A stretch of 64,000 nt of DNA, from assembly GCA_019775845.1 (NCBI GenBank), contig JADQAV010000036.1, forward strand, positions 62,001 through 126,000, written 5' to 3'. Positions 31,863 through 42,940 of this stretch are shown piece by piece. A program made the position numbers and the translations under genes. This DNA is from Myrmaecium sp. VS I D KN 1 (taxonomy: Eukaryota > Ascomycota > Dothideomycetes > Valsariales > Valsariaceae). Each line of letters opens with the position of its first letter. Position 1 is the first letter of the stretch. Below the pieces are notes generated by a model. The model was not told the origin of the DNA. It worked only from the letters and a program-made list of their open reading frames with translations, and ran no database searches.

Positions 31863-33902
31863 ATGGTGGCGCCGCAGAAGGCCGCGTTCGCGGAAGAGAG
31901 CGCGGAAGTTGAGGTCCTGTTTGCAAACATGGAGAAGCTCAAGGGCTTGACCAAAAAGATTCAGGGCTCTTTGAACCGACTCGAGACGAGCGGGAAGAAT
32001 GTGCAGGAGGCGATTGGGCCGATATATGGGAACACGCAGAAGCTCCAAACAACGAATACTAGTATGTCACCAGCTCCCCATGAGCTAAGCCGGAGCTGAC
32101 AATTTCATGGCAGACATCGACAAGGTGATAGAGGCGATTGACAGGATACGTGAACCGCTTGATCAACGCAACCGTGAAGAACGGATCATCCGAGCAGGGT
32201 ATGGCCCCCCCTAACATACAATGCCAACATGTCGCTGACGGTTTCATAGGCCCAGAAAGGTTGGTTTGGTGGATTACATATCATCATTGGATCGCACAAC
32301 AACCGCCCTCAGTGACCTCAAGTATTCCAACCTACGCTCAAACCAACAAGCCATTGCCGAGCTCGGTGCCTTGCTCAAGGCCGGAACGAAACAGCTCGAG
32401 GAAGTGTTTTGGGAGCTCCTTCGCGAAGATTCTCAGGCTGTCGAGCCGCTGCATTACATTACAAAAAGTCCGAAGCCCCTTCCGTTATTGGTGCTCGAAT
32501 ACTAAGATGCGCAGAACTGACATTTCCTTTGATCCCTGAGGAAAGAACCTCACAATTACGTCTTATCAACGTACACGTATCGAGATCGGCCGCGCAGCTC
32601 TCTAAGGGTGGTCCCGGGAGTACGGCAACGGCGAAACTATATACAGAAATCCGTGGCGAATACGTTACTACCACCCTACGGAACTTGGCTACAGCATCCG
32701 TCTCGACTGCCCGGAAAACAACCGCCGATGCCATCTACAAGAAGGGAACCAGTGGAATCGGCATGTATGCTCAAGGAATGGAAGGGGTCTACATTGCTGA
32801 ATACGACAACGTGTGCAATATATTCGCGCGAGAGGAGTGGAGAGAAGTGTTCGTGTCGACATGCCAAAGCTCGCTCAACGAGTTCTCAAAGACACTGCGG
32901 GAGCTTGACGGCCACATCCGGGGCAATTTGACGACAGATTGCTATCTGGCATATGAGATCATCGAAATTGTCTCGGATCTCTCCACAAAGCTACAGAGGA
33001 CGACAGGCGAACTGAAACAGCCTATCGCAGATGCACTGAGGCCAATCCGCGACACAGCGAAGAGCTCGCTGCGCACACTTCTAAGCGATACTAGCAGCCG
33101 TGTCCAATCTCAAGTTGTTGTACCCTCGGACGGCGCTCCAGTACCGATCACCGCCGAGACAATGACTCGCCTGCAAACACTTTCAGCATATCTCACCCCT
33201 TTGTCATCCGTCCTGGCTTCTCTAGGAGACGGCGGGTGGCGTTCGACGCCTTCCTCAACGGCAGCATCTTCTGTGCCTTCCTTTGACGTGGGGGCGGACG
33301 GCCGCGAACTATTTGCGCATTACGCAGCTGACATGATCAAGGAACTCTTGTCCAGTCTGGAGCAGAAGGTGAAGATCTTGCCCAAGGAGCAGAAGGCCGT
33401 GCAAGGGGTGTTCCTCTCGAACAACGTCGCCATCGTAGAGCGCATGATTCGGTCTTCTGAGCTTCAGCCTTTGCTGATGAGCGTACAGCCGCAGATCGAG
33501 GTCTGGCGTAAGAAAGGCATTTCGCTCTACTTGGATTCCTGGAAAGATGCGTCGGCACTACTGTTCGATGTGCAGTACACCAACCGAGGTGCACGCCCAC
33601 ACTCGGGCGGTGGATCCATCGATTCGACCGCTGTGATCAAGGGCTTGGGCTCGAAAGAGAAGGACAACCTGAAGGAGAAGTTCAAGAAGTTCAATACGTT
33701 GTTCGACGAAGCGATTGTGCGTCACCGCAGTTTCAAGATGGAGAAGGAGGTACGCTCCAGCCTCGCGCGGGAAGTGCAAGTGATGCTCGAACCGCTGTAC
33801 GGCCGCTTTTGGGACCGGTACCACGAGCTGGACAAAGGGCGAGGGAAATACATCAAGTACGACAAATCCCAGCTTTCTGCGGCGCTAGCTGGTCTGGCAT
33901 GA
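31863..33902 (+). CDS. EXO70: Exocyst complex subunit Exo70
   Basis: Role: exocyst subunit that binds PI(4,5)P2 and Rho GTPases at the plasma membrane and tethers secretory vesicles at growth sites such as hyphal tips. Model: join(31863..32061, 32114..32198, 32250..32467, 32515..33902), 629 aa, matching the family length. The N-terminal coiled coil ([19 protein letters not shown]) is followed by [26 protein letters not shown] and the long helical rods. The C-terminal [13 protein letters not shown] region is conserved. Intron 3 is only 47 nt, has a weak GTCCGA donor but a perfect TACTAAG branch site. Splicing it yields [20 protein letters not shown], in frame with family homologs, whereas reading through meets a stop after 13 codons. 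Introns 1 and 2 are 52 and 51 nt. Confidence 0.93.
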
Positions 33903-34913
33903 TTTTCTGCGCGGATTCGAGACAGTTAAGATACCCATTTCCCGTTATTATTTCCTCATTCAATCTTGTTCTTCGTTTCTTTTCTCATCGACGTTCATCG
34001 CCGGTCTTCTTTCTACGGAAGTATGTCAATGTAATGTGCACTAGTACCTTTGTTCGGATTTGATGCAGAGACCTTGGTTCCTTGTATATTTATTAATAGT
34101 ATCTGACCAGGCGCATGTATTTAAAGTAAATATGAGCTGAAAGGGTAAAGTAAGGGCCCAAACTCCAAGAGGGTTAGATCGAGGCCCAGGTGCTTTCGCG
34201 TCGTTCACGTGATGGGGCTGCAGAAACCCTGGGTGGTGACACGTTTATTTAGCGGACACCTACGGACTCGCTGTACCTGAAGTGAAAGTATGGGCTGGAG
34301 GGAGGAAGCAGCTGCTCCTGCTGCACCCTCGGGGTGGCGTTTCGCACAGAGTGAGAGAGGCGGCGAGCACAGCTGCCGGAATCAGATCATTCGGACGAGT
34401 TGGTGTTGCACCGGGCAGGTTCTGCAGAGAGCGGCTCCCCTTTGAGAGGTTCCTGTAGGTTCCTGGACGGTGCAATTGCAGCTAGCGCGGATCCAAATAA
34501 CTCGACCCGTCGTCGGACAAGCACCCCTGCCCGTGGGACCCCTTTCTAACGAGCCTCACACCTGCCAACATCCGTCCTCCACGACCTCACTCTCCTCTCC
34601 CCATTGCCCATCACAACGACTGCTCCTCCGTCGACATCTCCCCTGGTGCCCTGGACTCTGTCAACGATCCACTCCGCCCACCGAGTGTCCATCGCTCGTT
34701 TTTGTAGCTGAGCTAGCTAGACCGATTGGTGAGCTCCCCTCGTGCGCGTCGAATCACTACCGGGTCGCCGCCCTTCTCACCTCTACCAATCCCCAAGCTG
34801 TCGCTCTCGCCGATCGCACTCCGCCTGTTCTCTATCATGATTGCTGACACGAGATGCATCTGCGTTAGAAGCTCTTTACTTCTGCCCCTCCAGTCTCCCG
34901 GACCATATCTACG
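33903..34913. other. Intergenic, EXO70 3' flank and septin 5' region
   Basis: About 1 kb. The first 200 bases are A/T-rich, the rest C/T-rich leader-like sequence before the septin ATG at 34914. No gene is supported. Confidence 0.5.
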
Positions 34914-36595
34914 ATGGGTAAGACACCGTCCCATTCTCCTGCACTACCAGCCATCCTGCCCCAGAGATCACAAGGAAGCCCTACTCCCTCCCAATACAAG
35001 CATCTAAACAATCCAATGATGGGCTCCTGTTTCGGGCTGTTACGAATTCTTCATCGAGAGGACGATGCTAACGGAGACAACCCTAGCCACCAGCGGCGCT
35101 TCTTCCCCGGCGCCTGCCAGAGCATCCCCGTCGCCCGTTCCATCTACTCAAGCGATACCCAACGGAAAACCTACCGCTCCTTTCGTCGAACGCAGCAACC
35201 CCATGGCCAACGGCGCGGGCTCGGCTCCTCAGACGGTTTCTTCCAAAGATCCCAAGGCCGCAGCTCAAGCTGCCAGCGACATGAGGAATATTGTGCGTCG
35301 CAAATTGACCGGCTACGTTGGCTTTGCGAACCTCCCAAACCAATGGCACCGCAAGAGTGTCAGGAAAGGGTTCAACTTCAATGTGATGGTCGTCGGTAAG
35401 TTGCCCAACAAGGGATTGCTCCATGCATTGCTGACGCATCACAGGCGAGTCCGGACTTGGCAAGTCCACTCTTGTGAACACCTTGTTTAACACGTCCCTT
35501 TACCCCCCTAAAGAACGCAAGCCGCCCAGTCTCGACATCTCCAAGACCGTTTCCATACAATCAATCAGCGCCGACATCGAGGAGAACGGCGTTCGCCTTC
35601 GCTTGACCGTGGTTGATACGCCTGGCTTCGGCGATTTCATCAACAATGACGAATCTTGGGATCCCATCGTCAAGAACATTGAGCAACGTTTTGATGCATA
35701 CCTCGATGCGGAGAACAAGGTCAACCGCATGAACATCGTGGACAACCGGATTCACGCCTGTGTCTACTTTATTCAGCCCACTGGCCACTCGCTCAAGCCT
35801 CTCGATATCGAGGTGATGAAGAAGCTTCACAGCAAGGTCAATTTGATTCCCGTCATTGCGAAGGCGGACACCTTGACCGATGAGGAGATCTTGGCCTTCA
35901 AGCAACGGGTACTTACATTGCTTGCCTATCACCACCGACTTCGCTGACTAAATGGACAGATCTTGGCGGACATTGCCCACCACAACATCCAAATCTTCGA
36001 AGGTCCACGATACGAGCTCGATGACGAGGAGACCATCGCAGAGAACAACGAAATCATGTCCAAGGTCCCCTTCGCAGTTGTTGGGGCTAACACCGAGGTC
36101 ACTAATGCCGACGGGCGTAAAGTACGCGGCCGTCGTTACCCGTGGGGTATCATCGAAGTCGACAATGAAGAGCACTGCGACTTCGTGAAGCTGCGACAGA
36201 TGTTGATCCGCACGCACATGGAGGAGCTCAAGGAGAACACGAACAACGTCTTGTACGAAAACTACCGCTCCGATAAACTCACTGCCATGGGTGTCACCCA
36301 GGACCCGAGTGTGTTCAAGGAGGTCAACCCCGCTGTCAAGCAAGAGGAAGAGCGTTCGCTCCACGAAGCTAAACTGCAGAAGATGGAGCTCGAAATGAAG
36401 ATGGTCTTCCAGCAGAAGGTCGCCGAAAAGGAGAGCAAGCTCAGACAGAGCGAAGAGGAGTTGTACGCACGACACAAGGAGATGAAGGAGCAGTTGGAGA
36501 GGCAGCGGCAGGAACTGGAGGAGAAGAAGGCCAGAATCGAAAGCGGCCGGCCGATTGAAGAGAAGGGCAAGAGAAAGGGCTTCTCCCTTCGCTGA
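34914..36595 (+). CDS. aspB: Septin, Cdc3/AspB type
   Basis: Role: GTP-binding filament subunit of septin rings and collars at septa, branch sites and hyphal tips. Model: join(34914..34917, 35087..35395, 35445..35908, 35960..36595), 470 aa. The first exon is only ATGG; a 169-nt intron with a GCTAAC branch site joins it to give [21 protein letters not shown] Ser/Pro-rich N-terminus precedes the polybasic stretch around [20 protein letters not shown]. The GTPase motifs are GESGLGKST (P-loop, residues 105-113), DTPGFGD and AKAD. The septin unique element ([19 protein letters not shown]) is intact. The last 100 residues form a Glu/Lys/Gln-rich coiled coil. The Cdc3 group is indicated by this N-terminal block and coiled coil. 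Very high conservation makes the call secure. Confidence 0.95.
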
Positions 36596-37712
36596 GACTG
36601 TTAACACACGCAGTCTTCTCCCCTCGTGGCGTATAAGGATCGCCGTCCTTCGGAAAAGCTTCCTTTTTCTCTTCCTTTCTATATCGTTATTTCCCCCCTT
36701 TCCTACCACTCCACCTTCAGTCAAACCGAGTTTAATTTCAAACATCGTCTTCCGACACCACGGGGTGTTGCCGGAGGAATAATATATGACGGCGATTCAG
36801 AGTGCTTGGGATGTTTCTGTGGGGTGTTTTTTCTCACTTTGATTTCGTTTTGTTCTTTCCTGGTTGTTGTAGCTGCCGCCGCTGCTGTTTGATACCTTGA
36901 GCATTGCACTCCCTTCTATGAAACTTTTCCTTTAGTAGAGGTAAACTTGCTCATAGGGTTTACGCCTGGGGGATGGAGGTAGCTGGGCCCTTTTTTCCTT
37001 TCAGATTGCTTCCATTTTGATGTATTTTACACAGTAGCCTACTATACAGTGTTTCCTTTGTACCTCAAAATGATTATATTTTCCTCATGACTTGGAAATG
37101 CTAGGATTAGGGACCTATCGAGCAAGCCCAGATGTGATGAGCCTCTGTGAACTCTGCCAAAAAACTTAGGCGTTTTGTTCGCGGGTCGTACCTGATGTCG
37201 CTGAGCTATCGCGCACGTGATGTCATGCGGTCATTGAGGCAGGCAGCGACTGGGTAAGGGTGGTGAAGTTGCCCGGCTTGCGTGGTCCGTGTTCCCAACC
37301 GCCTATTTCGTCACCTTCCGCTGCCCACCACCACACCTGAACGACTTCCTACAAATAACCACCACAACACATACAGCATCGACCCCAACCCCACCACCTT
37401 TACTATTTCGCTTGACGATTCTCGAGGCCAACACCTTTACAAGCCCTCAATGTAAGTCCCTTTGCTCCCTCGCACTGCTTCGGAGCACAGCAGGCGCTTG
37501 ATCCGCTTGTGCGAAGCCCAGCCACCTCTTCGCCAGGTGTTCTTTCTGGTATACACCAAAAGACCTTCGCACGTCGAAGATACTCGATCGCTTGACCGCT
37601 GTTTGCTACATCTGCATCTCTGCATGCTCTCGAAATTGCTTGACGCGTTCTGTGTACTTCAGCTAACGACCGATTCCATTCGCAGCGTACATCTGCCCAC
37701 TTTCGATTCGAG
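36596..37712. other. Intergenic, septin 3' flank and Pom33 5' region
   Basis: About 1.1 kb. A T-rich septin 3' flank (36600-37080) is followed by the Pom33-like promoter and a probable leader intron (37452-37685). No coding sequence is supported. Confidence 0.5.
37452..37685 (+). other. Probable 5'-UTR intron of the Pom33/Tts1-like gene
   Basis: Donor GTAAGT at 37452, a CAGCTAACGACC branch region near 37662 and acceptor ATTCGCAG ending at 37685. It sits 27 bases before the start codon at 37713. All three signals match the introns inside genes of this window, so a spliced leader is likely. No transcript is available. Confidence 0.55.
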
Positions 37713-38614
37713 ATGGCGCCCCCACCACCTGCCAGCTTGCCTCTCCAACAAAGGCTGATTCAGCTCGCTCAGACCCTGCAGTTTGCGTGGTTCTCCGGGC
37801 ACTTTGTCCTGTTGCTTTGCGCTTTCCGTTACGGCCTGTCGTACATAACCTTCAACTACCGCTCTCGCTGGGCTGGCTTCACCTATCGCACGGCCTTCTT
37901 GGCCGCGGCCGTGACATATGGCATCGTTGTGTATAAGGCATACCGTGCCCGCATGCGCTCGGGAAAGCAGGGTGGTGTTTTGCCCATGCTTGCCGATGAG
38001 AATGTGCAGTATTTGAGTAAGTGACTACGTCATCGGTGCTGAAAGGTGATATTCGACTAACCGCAAGCCATGCAGTTATGGCGTTGGTTTGGCTGTTCTC
38101 TCGCCAGATTCCCCTGGCCATCCTGCCTTTCGCGGTCTACTCGGTTTTCCACTTCGCTACGTACACAAGGTCGAACCTTCTTCCCACTCTCCAGCCGCCC
38201 CAGCAGACTCCTGCTTCCCCGGGTGCGAAACCCAAGCCTTCCGCTCTTTCCGACACGATTGGCAAGTTTGTGAAAGACTACTATGACTCCAGCATGTCTC
38301 TCGTAGCTCTTCTGGAAATTGCCCTCTGGTTCCGGCTCTTTGGCTCTGCTATCCTGTTCCAGAAGGGCTCCTGGATCCTCCTTGGCATCTACACCATCTT
38401 CTTCCGGGCCCGTTACTCCCAGAGCAGCTTTGTCCAGGGCGCGATTGCTCAGTTCTCCGCGCGCATCGACGCTCAGGTCGCCAACCAGAGCACCCCTCCG
38501 GCTGTCCGGCAAGCGTGGGACACCGTCAAGAATCTTGTCAAGCAGTTTGCCGACGCCACGGACATCAACAAGTATGTTGGTGGTGGTGCTACTGGGCCTA
38601 AGAAGGCTCAGTAA
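37713..38614 (+). CDS. POM33: Pom33/Tts1/TMEM33-family nuclear-envelope and ER membrane protein
   Basis: Role by family: multi-pass protein of the ER and nuclear envelope that helps nuclear pore distribution (Pom33 in yeast) and envelope shaping (Tts1 in fission yeast). Model: join(37713..38016, 38076..38614), 280 aa; intron 59 nt, phase 1. Four or more hydrophobic segments: FAWFSGHFVLLLCAFRYGL, GFTYRTAFLAAAVTYGIVVY, LVWLFSRQIPLAILPFAVYS and the pair around LEIALWFRLFGSAILF and GSWILLGIYTIFFRARY. A Pro-rich loop (PPQQTPASPGAKPKP) separates the halves. A C-terminal amphipathic region around WDTVKNLVKQFADA could bind curved membrane. Assignment rests on helix pattern and the RARYSQSSFVQ block. 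Confidence 0.85.
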
Positions 38615-40927
38615 GGGCTGGACATGCTACGCTGCTTGACTTTCTCCAGACTAAGGACCAGGTTTATCGCGGCGTTTCTCTAAGCATGAACAAGACCACA
38701 GTGATCCTGTCGATGTCCAATACGGCAGGCAAAGGAGGATAGGGGGATTTTTCAGAACAAACCCACGAGTCCGAAGATCGTGGGGATGATTTGGTTGGGC
38801 GAAAGTAACAAGTCGTGTTGTGAGCGGTGCGATATGCGAAGGTACGAGTCGGTGGACACGCCACCGATTGGAGTCAGTGGTTTATGGAGCGATGCAGTCC
38901 GTGTTGTGTGATATTATTCCTTGTCGAATGCGATTGCTTATCAATGACCTCATTACCTTCGAATACAGATCCATTAATCCCCCCGTCTATGTATGTACAT
39001 TGCCAATCCCGGCCGCGAAGGAACTTTCCGGACCCCCTATAATGACGAGGGTGTATAAGCCCTTCAATGCGGCTTGGTTTGTGAAGCGACCAGTGCAAGA
39101 TGTGAGCCCTCGGACCCCCTCCGTGCCGGCTCCCGAACGAACGAGGCTATGCAACATAGGCAACTCCTTACTCCTAAGGTCCCAAGGTCCCTATGGAGTA
39201 GCAAAACGGACCGATCACGTTCCCCCGTGTCGTATCGGCACGGCTGGGTGAAGAACCTGAAGGGGGTTCCCCCACCATCCATGCCCGGCCCGTTTTCTTG
39301 GTGCCGAGAGCCAAGAAAGAGAGGGACCGGTTTTTTGTTGTATTAGAGCTATTTTATATGGAGTACATGACATCTGTAGTAGGGAAATATCTGCTGAGGA
39401 TCTGGGAAAGGGGGGGCATGCGGTTCGGTTGGTGGGGGAGCGGCGGTGTGAGATGCTGCCCTAGCCGCCTAGGTAGGTAGGTAAGCGAACGAGGCTACCT
39501 AGTGGGATTGAAACACTCCGGGCACTGCGGATTACGGAAAGATTTTCTCTGGATAGGTAGTATTCGGTCAGAAAGGCGACATTCTGTTGTTGACTGTCTA
39601 CTGTGTTTGCGAGCATTGAGCATGAGGGTAGATGCTGTAACTGTCATGGCGGACGATATAAATGGCTGCATTTGGATTGGACCGATCGGTCCGCTTTCAG
39701 GGGAAGCTGAAGCTACGCCCCCTGATTTCCAGGGTCTCTCCAGTTCGTCCCTGTCCATCCATCTCTTTCGACGCCGCGAGAATAGAGATCATGACGATAG
39801 TTACGAGATTTCAATGATGTTCATAACTCGATAACTACAGGCCACGTTTTAGACAGTCCCGTCATTCTTTCCTTTTTCTTCCCTAACCGTTAACTACTAT
39901 CCATTCATCACGCCATCCGTCCCTCGACCGGAAGGCGAACCGAGAGGATATGAAGCACGGATGTATTGATTCTGCACACGTAAATGCACACGCCTCCTTT
40001 CCCTATCTCTATCTCTCTCTCCTCCCGTCCTCGGCGGCATCGCATTGTTCAAGGCTTGGCCGCAGCAGCATGTCTACTTCGCCTGTTTCTTAACGTCTAA
40101 GACATTTTCGTCGACGCGTCCGGTACCTAGTCGACCAGGTGGGTCGAAACTATCCGCCGTCACTGCTATTGCTGCTGTTGTTTACTAGTGTATATACGGA
40201 AGAGGGTAAGATAGAGGAAGGATGGAAGGATGAAGCAAGAAGGCTTTTACACACACACGCTGCACACGCAGCAACACACCGCAACCCTTCAGCCACTCGC
40301 ATAGCTACAGAAGCAGCTAGCTCCATCGGCAGCTGCCTCGGCTGGCAAACGGCTTCCAGGCGTGTCCGTCAAGTGGGTCCCGCCAGGTACAGGTACCGAC
40401 CCGTGTCCATGTCGTCGTTCCTTCCTCGTTTCCCGTCCTTTCCACACGGTCCCGTCTGTTTATCCCGCGAGCGAGCGGGAAAAAAAAAAGCGAAGGGAAA
40501 CGAACAGGCGAGCTGCGAATACGGGCGTGTGCGGCGGGTGGGCCATTAAGCGGGGAGGGGAGGGAGGGAGAGGGCGGTCGGTGGGCAGATCTCTCTCCCT
40601 CACTCTCCCTTTCCAGCACGCCCCCTTCCACCTCACTGGCTGACGAGGTACACTTTTACGCCTCGACACTTTCAAACGGTCGTTTCGTCGGTCGGTGCCG
40701 GCTCCGGGGGTGGAGGTGGAGAGGGAAACTGGGCCGGGCATCGAATAAATATATCGTTCCCACCCCCCTCTCCCCCCCCGCTCCCTTCGAGGCTGACACT
40801 CTTCCTATCCCCAATCCACGCATATGTAGTGCCCCCCCTGAGATTGTCCACCGTCAATCTCTCGTCTGTGGGCTACTAATACTACTTACTGCTATCACTA
40901 CGATCATTATTCGCCCGGTACACCGTT
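38615..40927. other. Largest intergenic region, 2.3 kb
   Basis: No supported gene between the Pom33-like and cyclin-like genes. It contains GGTA microrepeats (39473-39484), CA/CG-rich stretches (40250-40290), a C run (40770-40782) and a TATA-like AATAAATATATC near 40743. The frames at 39074-39834 and 40139-40643 show no domain or splice-supported extension. It may hold a long leader or a non-coding transcript. Confidence 0.5.
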
Positions 40928-41738
40928 ATGACTCGGCAAAGCCGACGAGACTCCCTCACCTCGTTAGAGGAGTTGGACGACTATTTCGCGGATTATGTCC
41001 CTCTGTCCAACTTGCCCACGCCTCCTCCTCCAATCGGCCAAGCGGTTGTGGGATGTCCTGCGAAACTGGCGACCACCGATAACGCTTTGGGTACAAGCTA
41101 TTATACCAGTACGTGCGCCCGGCAGCCATTGTGACTGGCATCTCTCTACCTCGACCTCGACTGACAAGCTAACCGTTCCTCAAGGCCCTGCCGTCCACCT
41201 CGTCGTTCTCATCCCGTCGAACGCATGCACCCATCGGCCGTCCGTCGCAGCCATTCACGCCATCCTCACCCGTTGCCAACCGACCGATGAGATCCTGGGC
41301 CTAGCCGGCTGCATTCTCGACGCCCTGAGCATGCGGTTCTCCCGCTCGTGGCGGCAGGCGCTAGGCACAGCCGTCCCGCAACCGGAGGTCATCGTGCTCG
41401 CTGCCCTGTTCGTCGCCGCGTCCTTCCTCGAGGACCAGCCTATGTCGCTGTCGTGGTGGTGCCGGTCCGGGTCGGACGAGGAGTTCAGCAAAGCGGCGGT
41501 GCGGGCGACGACCGGCTGTCTGCTTGTCGACATCGACTACGACCTCCTCTCCTTCACGCCGGAGATGGTCGCCGACATGATTGGGGAGATGAAACGGCCG
41601 CTGAGGAGCCAGCGGCTGCTGCATGCGTTTGGCCCGCTGGACGAGGATGTGAAAGGGCCGCGACGGCTGAGCTTGGCCCTCGAGGGAGTGGCCGGGACGT
41701 GGGAACACGGCCTGCCGACACCCAGCCCGAGTCCTTGA
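40928..41738 (+). CDS. Cyclin-fold-like protein of unknown role
   Basis: Model: join(40928..41108, 41185..41738), 244 aa; intron 76 nt with GTACGT donor and GCTAAC branch. The N-terminus is polar with LTSLEELDDYFADYVPLSN. The middle carries a run of helices that read like a cyclin box: VAAIHAILTRCQPTDEILGL, LAGCILDALSMRFSRSW, EVIVLAALFVAASFLEDQ and LVDIDYDLLSFTPEMV. The Ala-rich LAALFVAASFLEDQPMS segment, followed by a helix ending DYDLLSFTPE, is the feature closest to cyclins. I do not recognise a specific subfamily, and a cyclin-dependent kinase partner is not demonstrated. The neighbours give no functional hint. Treat it as a conserved-looking hypothetical protein. Confidence 0.65.
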
Positions 41739-42940
41739 GACGGTGTATAGCCGCAGCCTGGGGTTTGGAGACCCTTTTGAACAACGTGCTAAAAGCGTCG
41801 GGTGCGTGTGCATCCGCGTCTACACACGAAGTTTCACTTTCGCACGCCAGCGAAGAACCTCACCTGCGCACTTACTTCTTCCATCATCGCACCCTCGCAT
41901 ACCTAGGACGACGCTGTTCTAAGAAGGGCTCGGTTCCCTTTTTCGGGGTCCGAGTCTGGTTCACGGCGGGGCATGGGGGTCCTCCTTTATGGAAGGGGGG
42001 CTACTTGGAGGTGATGTTCCTTCTGGGTATGCTTTCCTCTGGAACAGCTGTGTTAGCTGCCCAGGAATGGAATTACCACACTGTAGGATCTGAGAATAGG
42101 GTGGTGTTTGTGGAAAGGGGACGGTCGAAGAGCACATGAGCCAGTTGATTCACACGAGCTTGGGCGGACGAGTCTTCCGGAAACTTTCCGCGGGCATCGG
42201 AATCCACCTTACCTACATTAGGTACTGTTGAACCGGCTCACGGCGGGTAAGCACGGAGCGTTGAAAGTCTGCTTGTTTGGATTGTGATTGCGTGGAGCGG
42301 ACTAAGTGTTGAAGGATGGATTCTGCAGGAGCGGCGGAAGCTGCAGGCGGGACGGCACCGGCGAGCTCACCCGCCTGGCGCACCCTGTCCCGTACCTATC
42401 CGCACCTACACCAAGATGGCGGCGAACGCGGAATTAGGCGGCTCAAGCAGACATCGAAGTAGGCATCTTCTTGTGTACGACAATCAAAAAAACAGGAAAT
42501 GCAACCCGCTGCCTACCATTGTACGCTCTCTCTCCCCAGCTTACCCCACTTCCTTTGTGCCCTCGAAGGTCAGAGCTCCCGGTGGAGCTTTTCCCCCCAG
42601 CTCCGCTCCTCCTGTTCGTCCAGGCCTCCCAGGCCCCGCACCCCATCTCACTCCACCACCCCCAACCTGGAGTTCGCCATCACTGCCCCGCAACAACGCC
42701 GCTTCCTGCCTTCCTACGCTTCTCTTTCCTCCCACTTCCCTCCGACTTACTTCTCTTTTGTTTCCTCCTTCTTAACCTCTTCTCTGCGTTTTATCACCTT
42801 TTACATTCTCCCCCGTCTTCCCTCTCGCCTACGACCGCCCCATCCGACGCCGCACGCTCCCTCCACTACCCCGCATTTCTCCCCCCAAACAGCAGCTCTC
42901 CCCTCGCTCACAACGCCAGCTTGGTCCACGACAACGACGA
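41739..42940. other. Intergenic, glycogen phosphorylase promoter
   Basis: About 1.2 kb with no supported gene. The last 400 bases are a C/T-rich leader-like region. Several CCCCT/AGGGG stress-element-like pentamers occur, but such pentamers are expected often in this GC-rich sequence. Confidence 0.5.
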
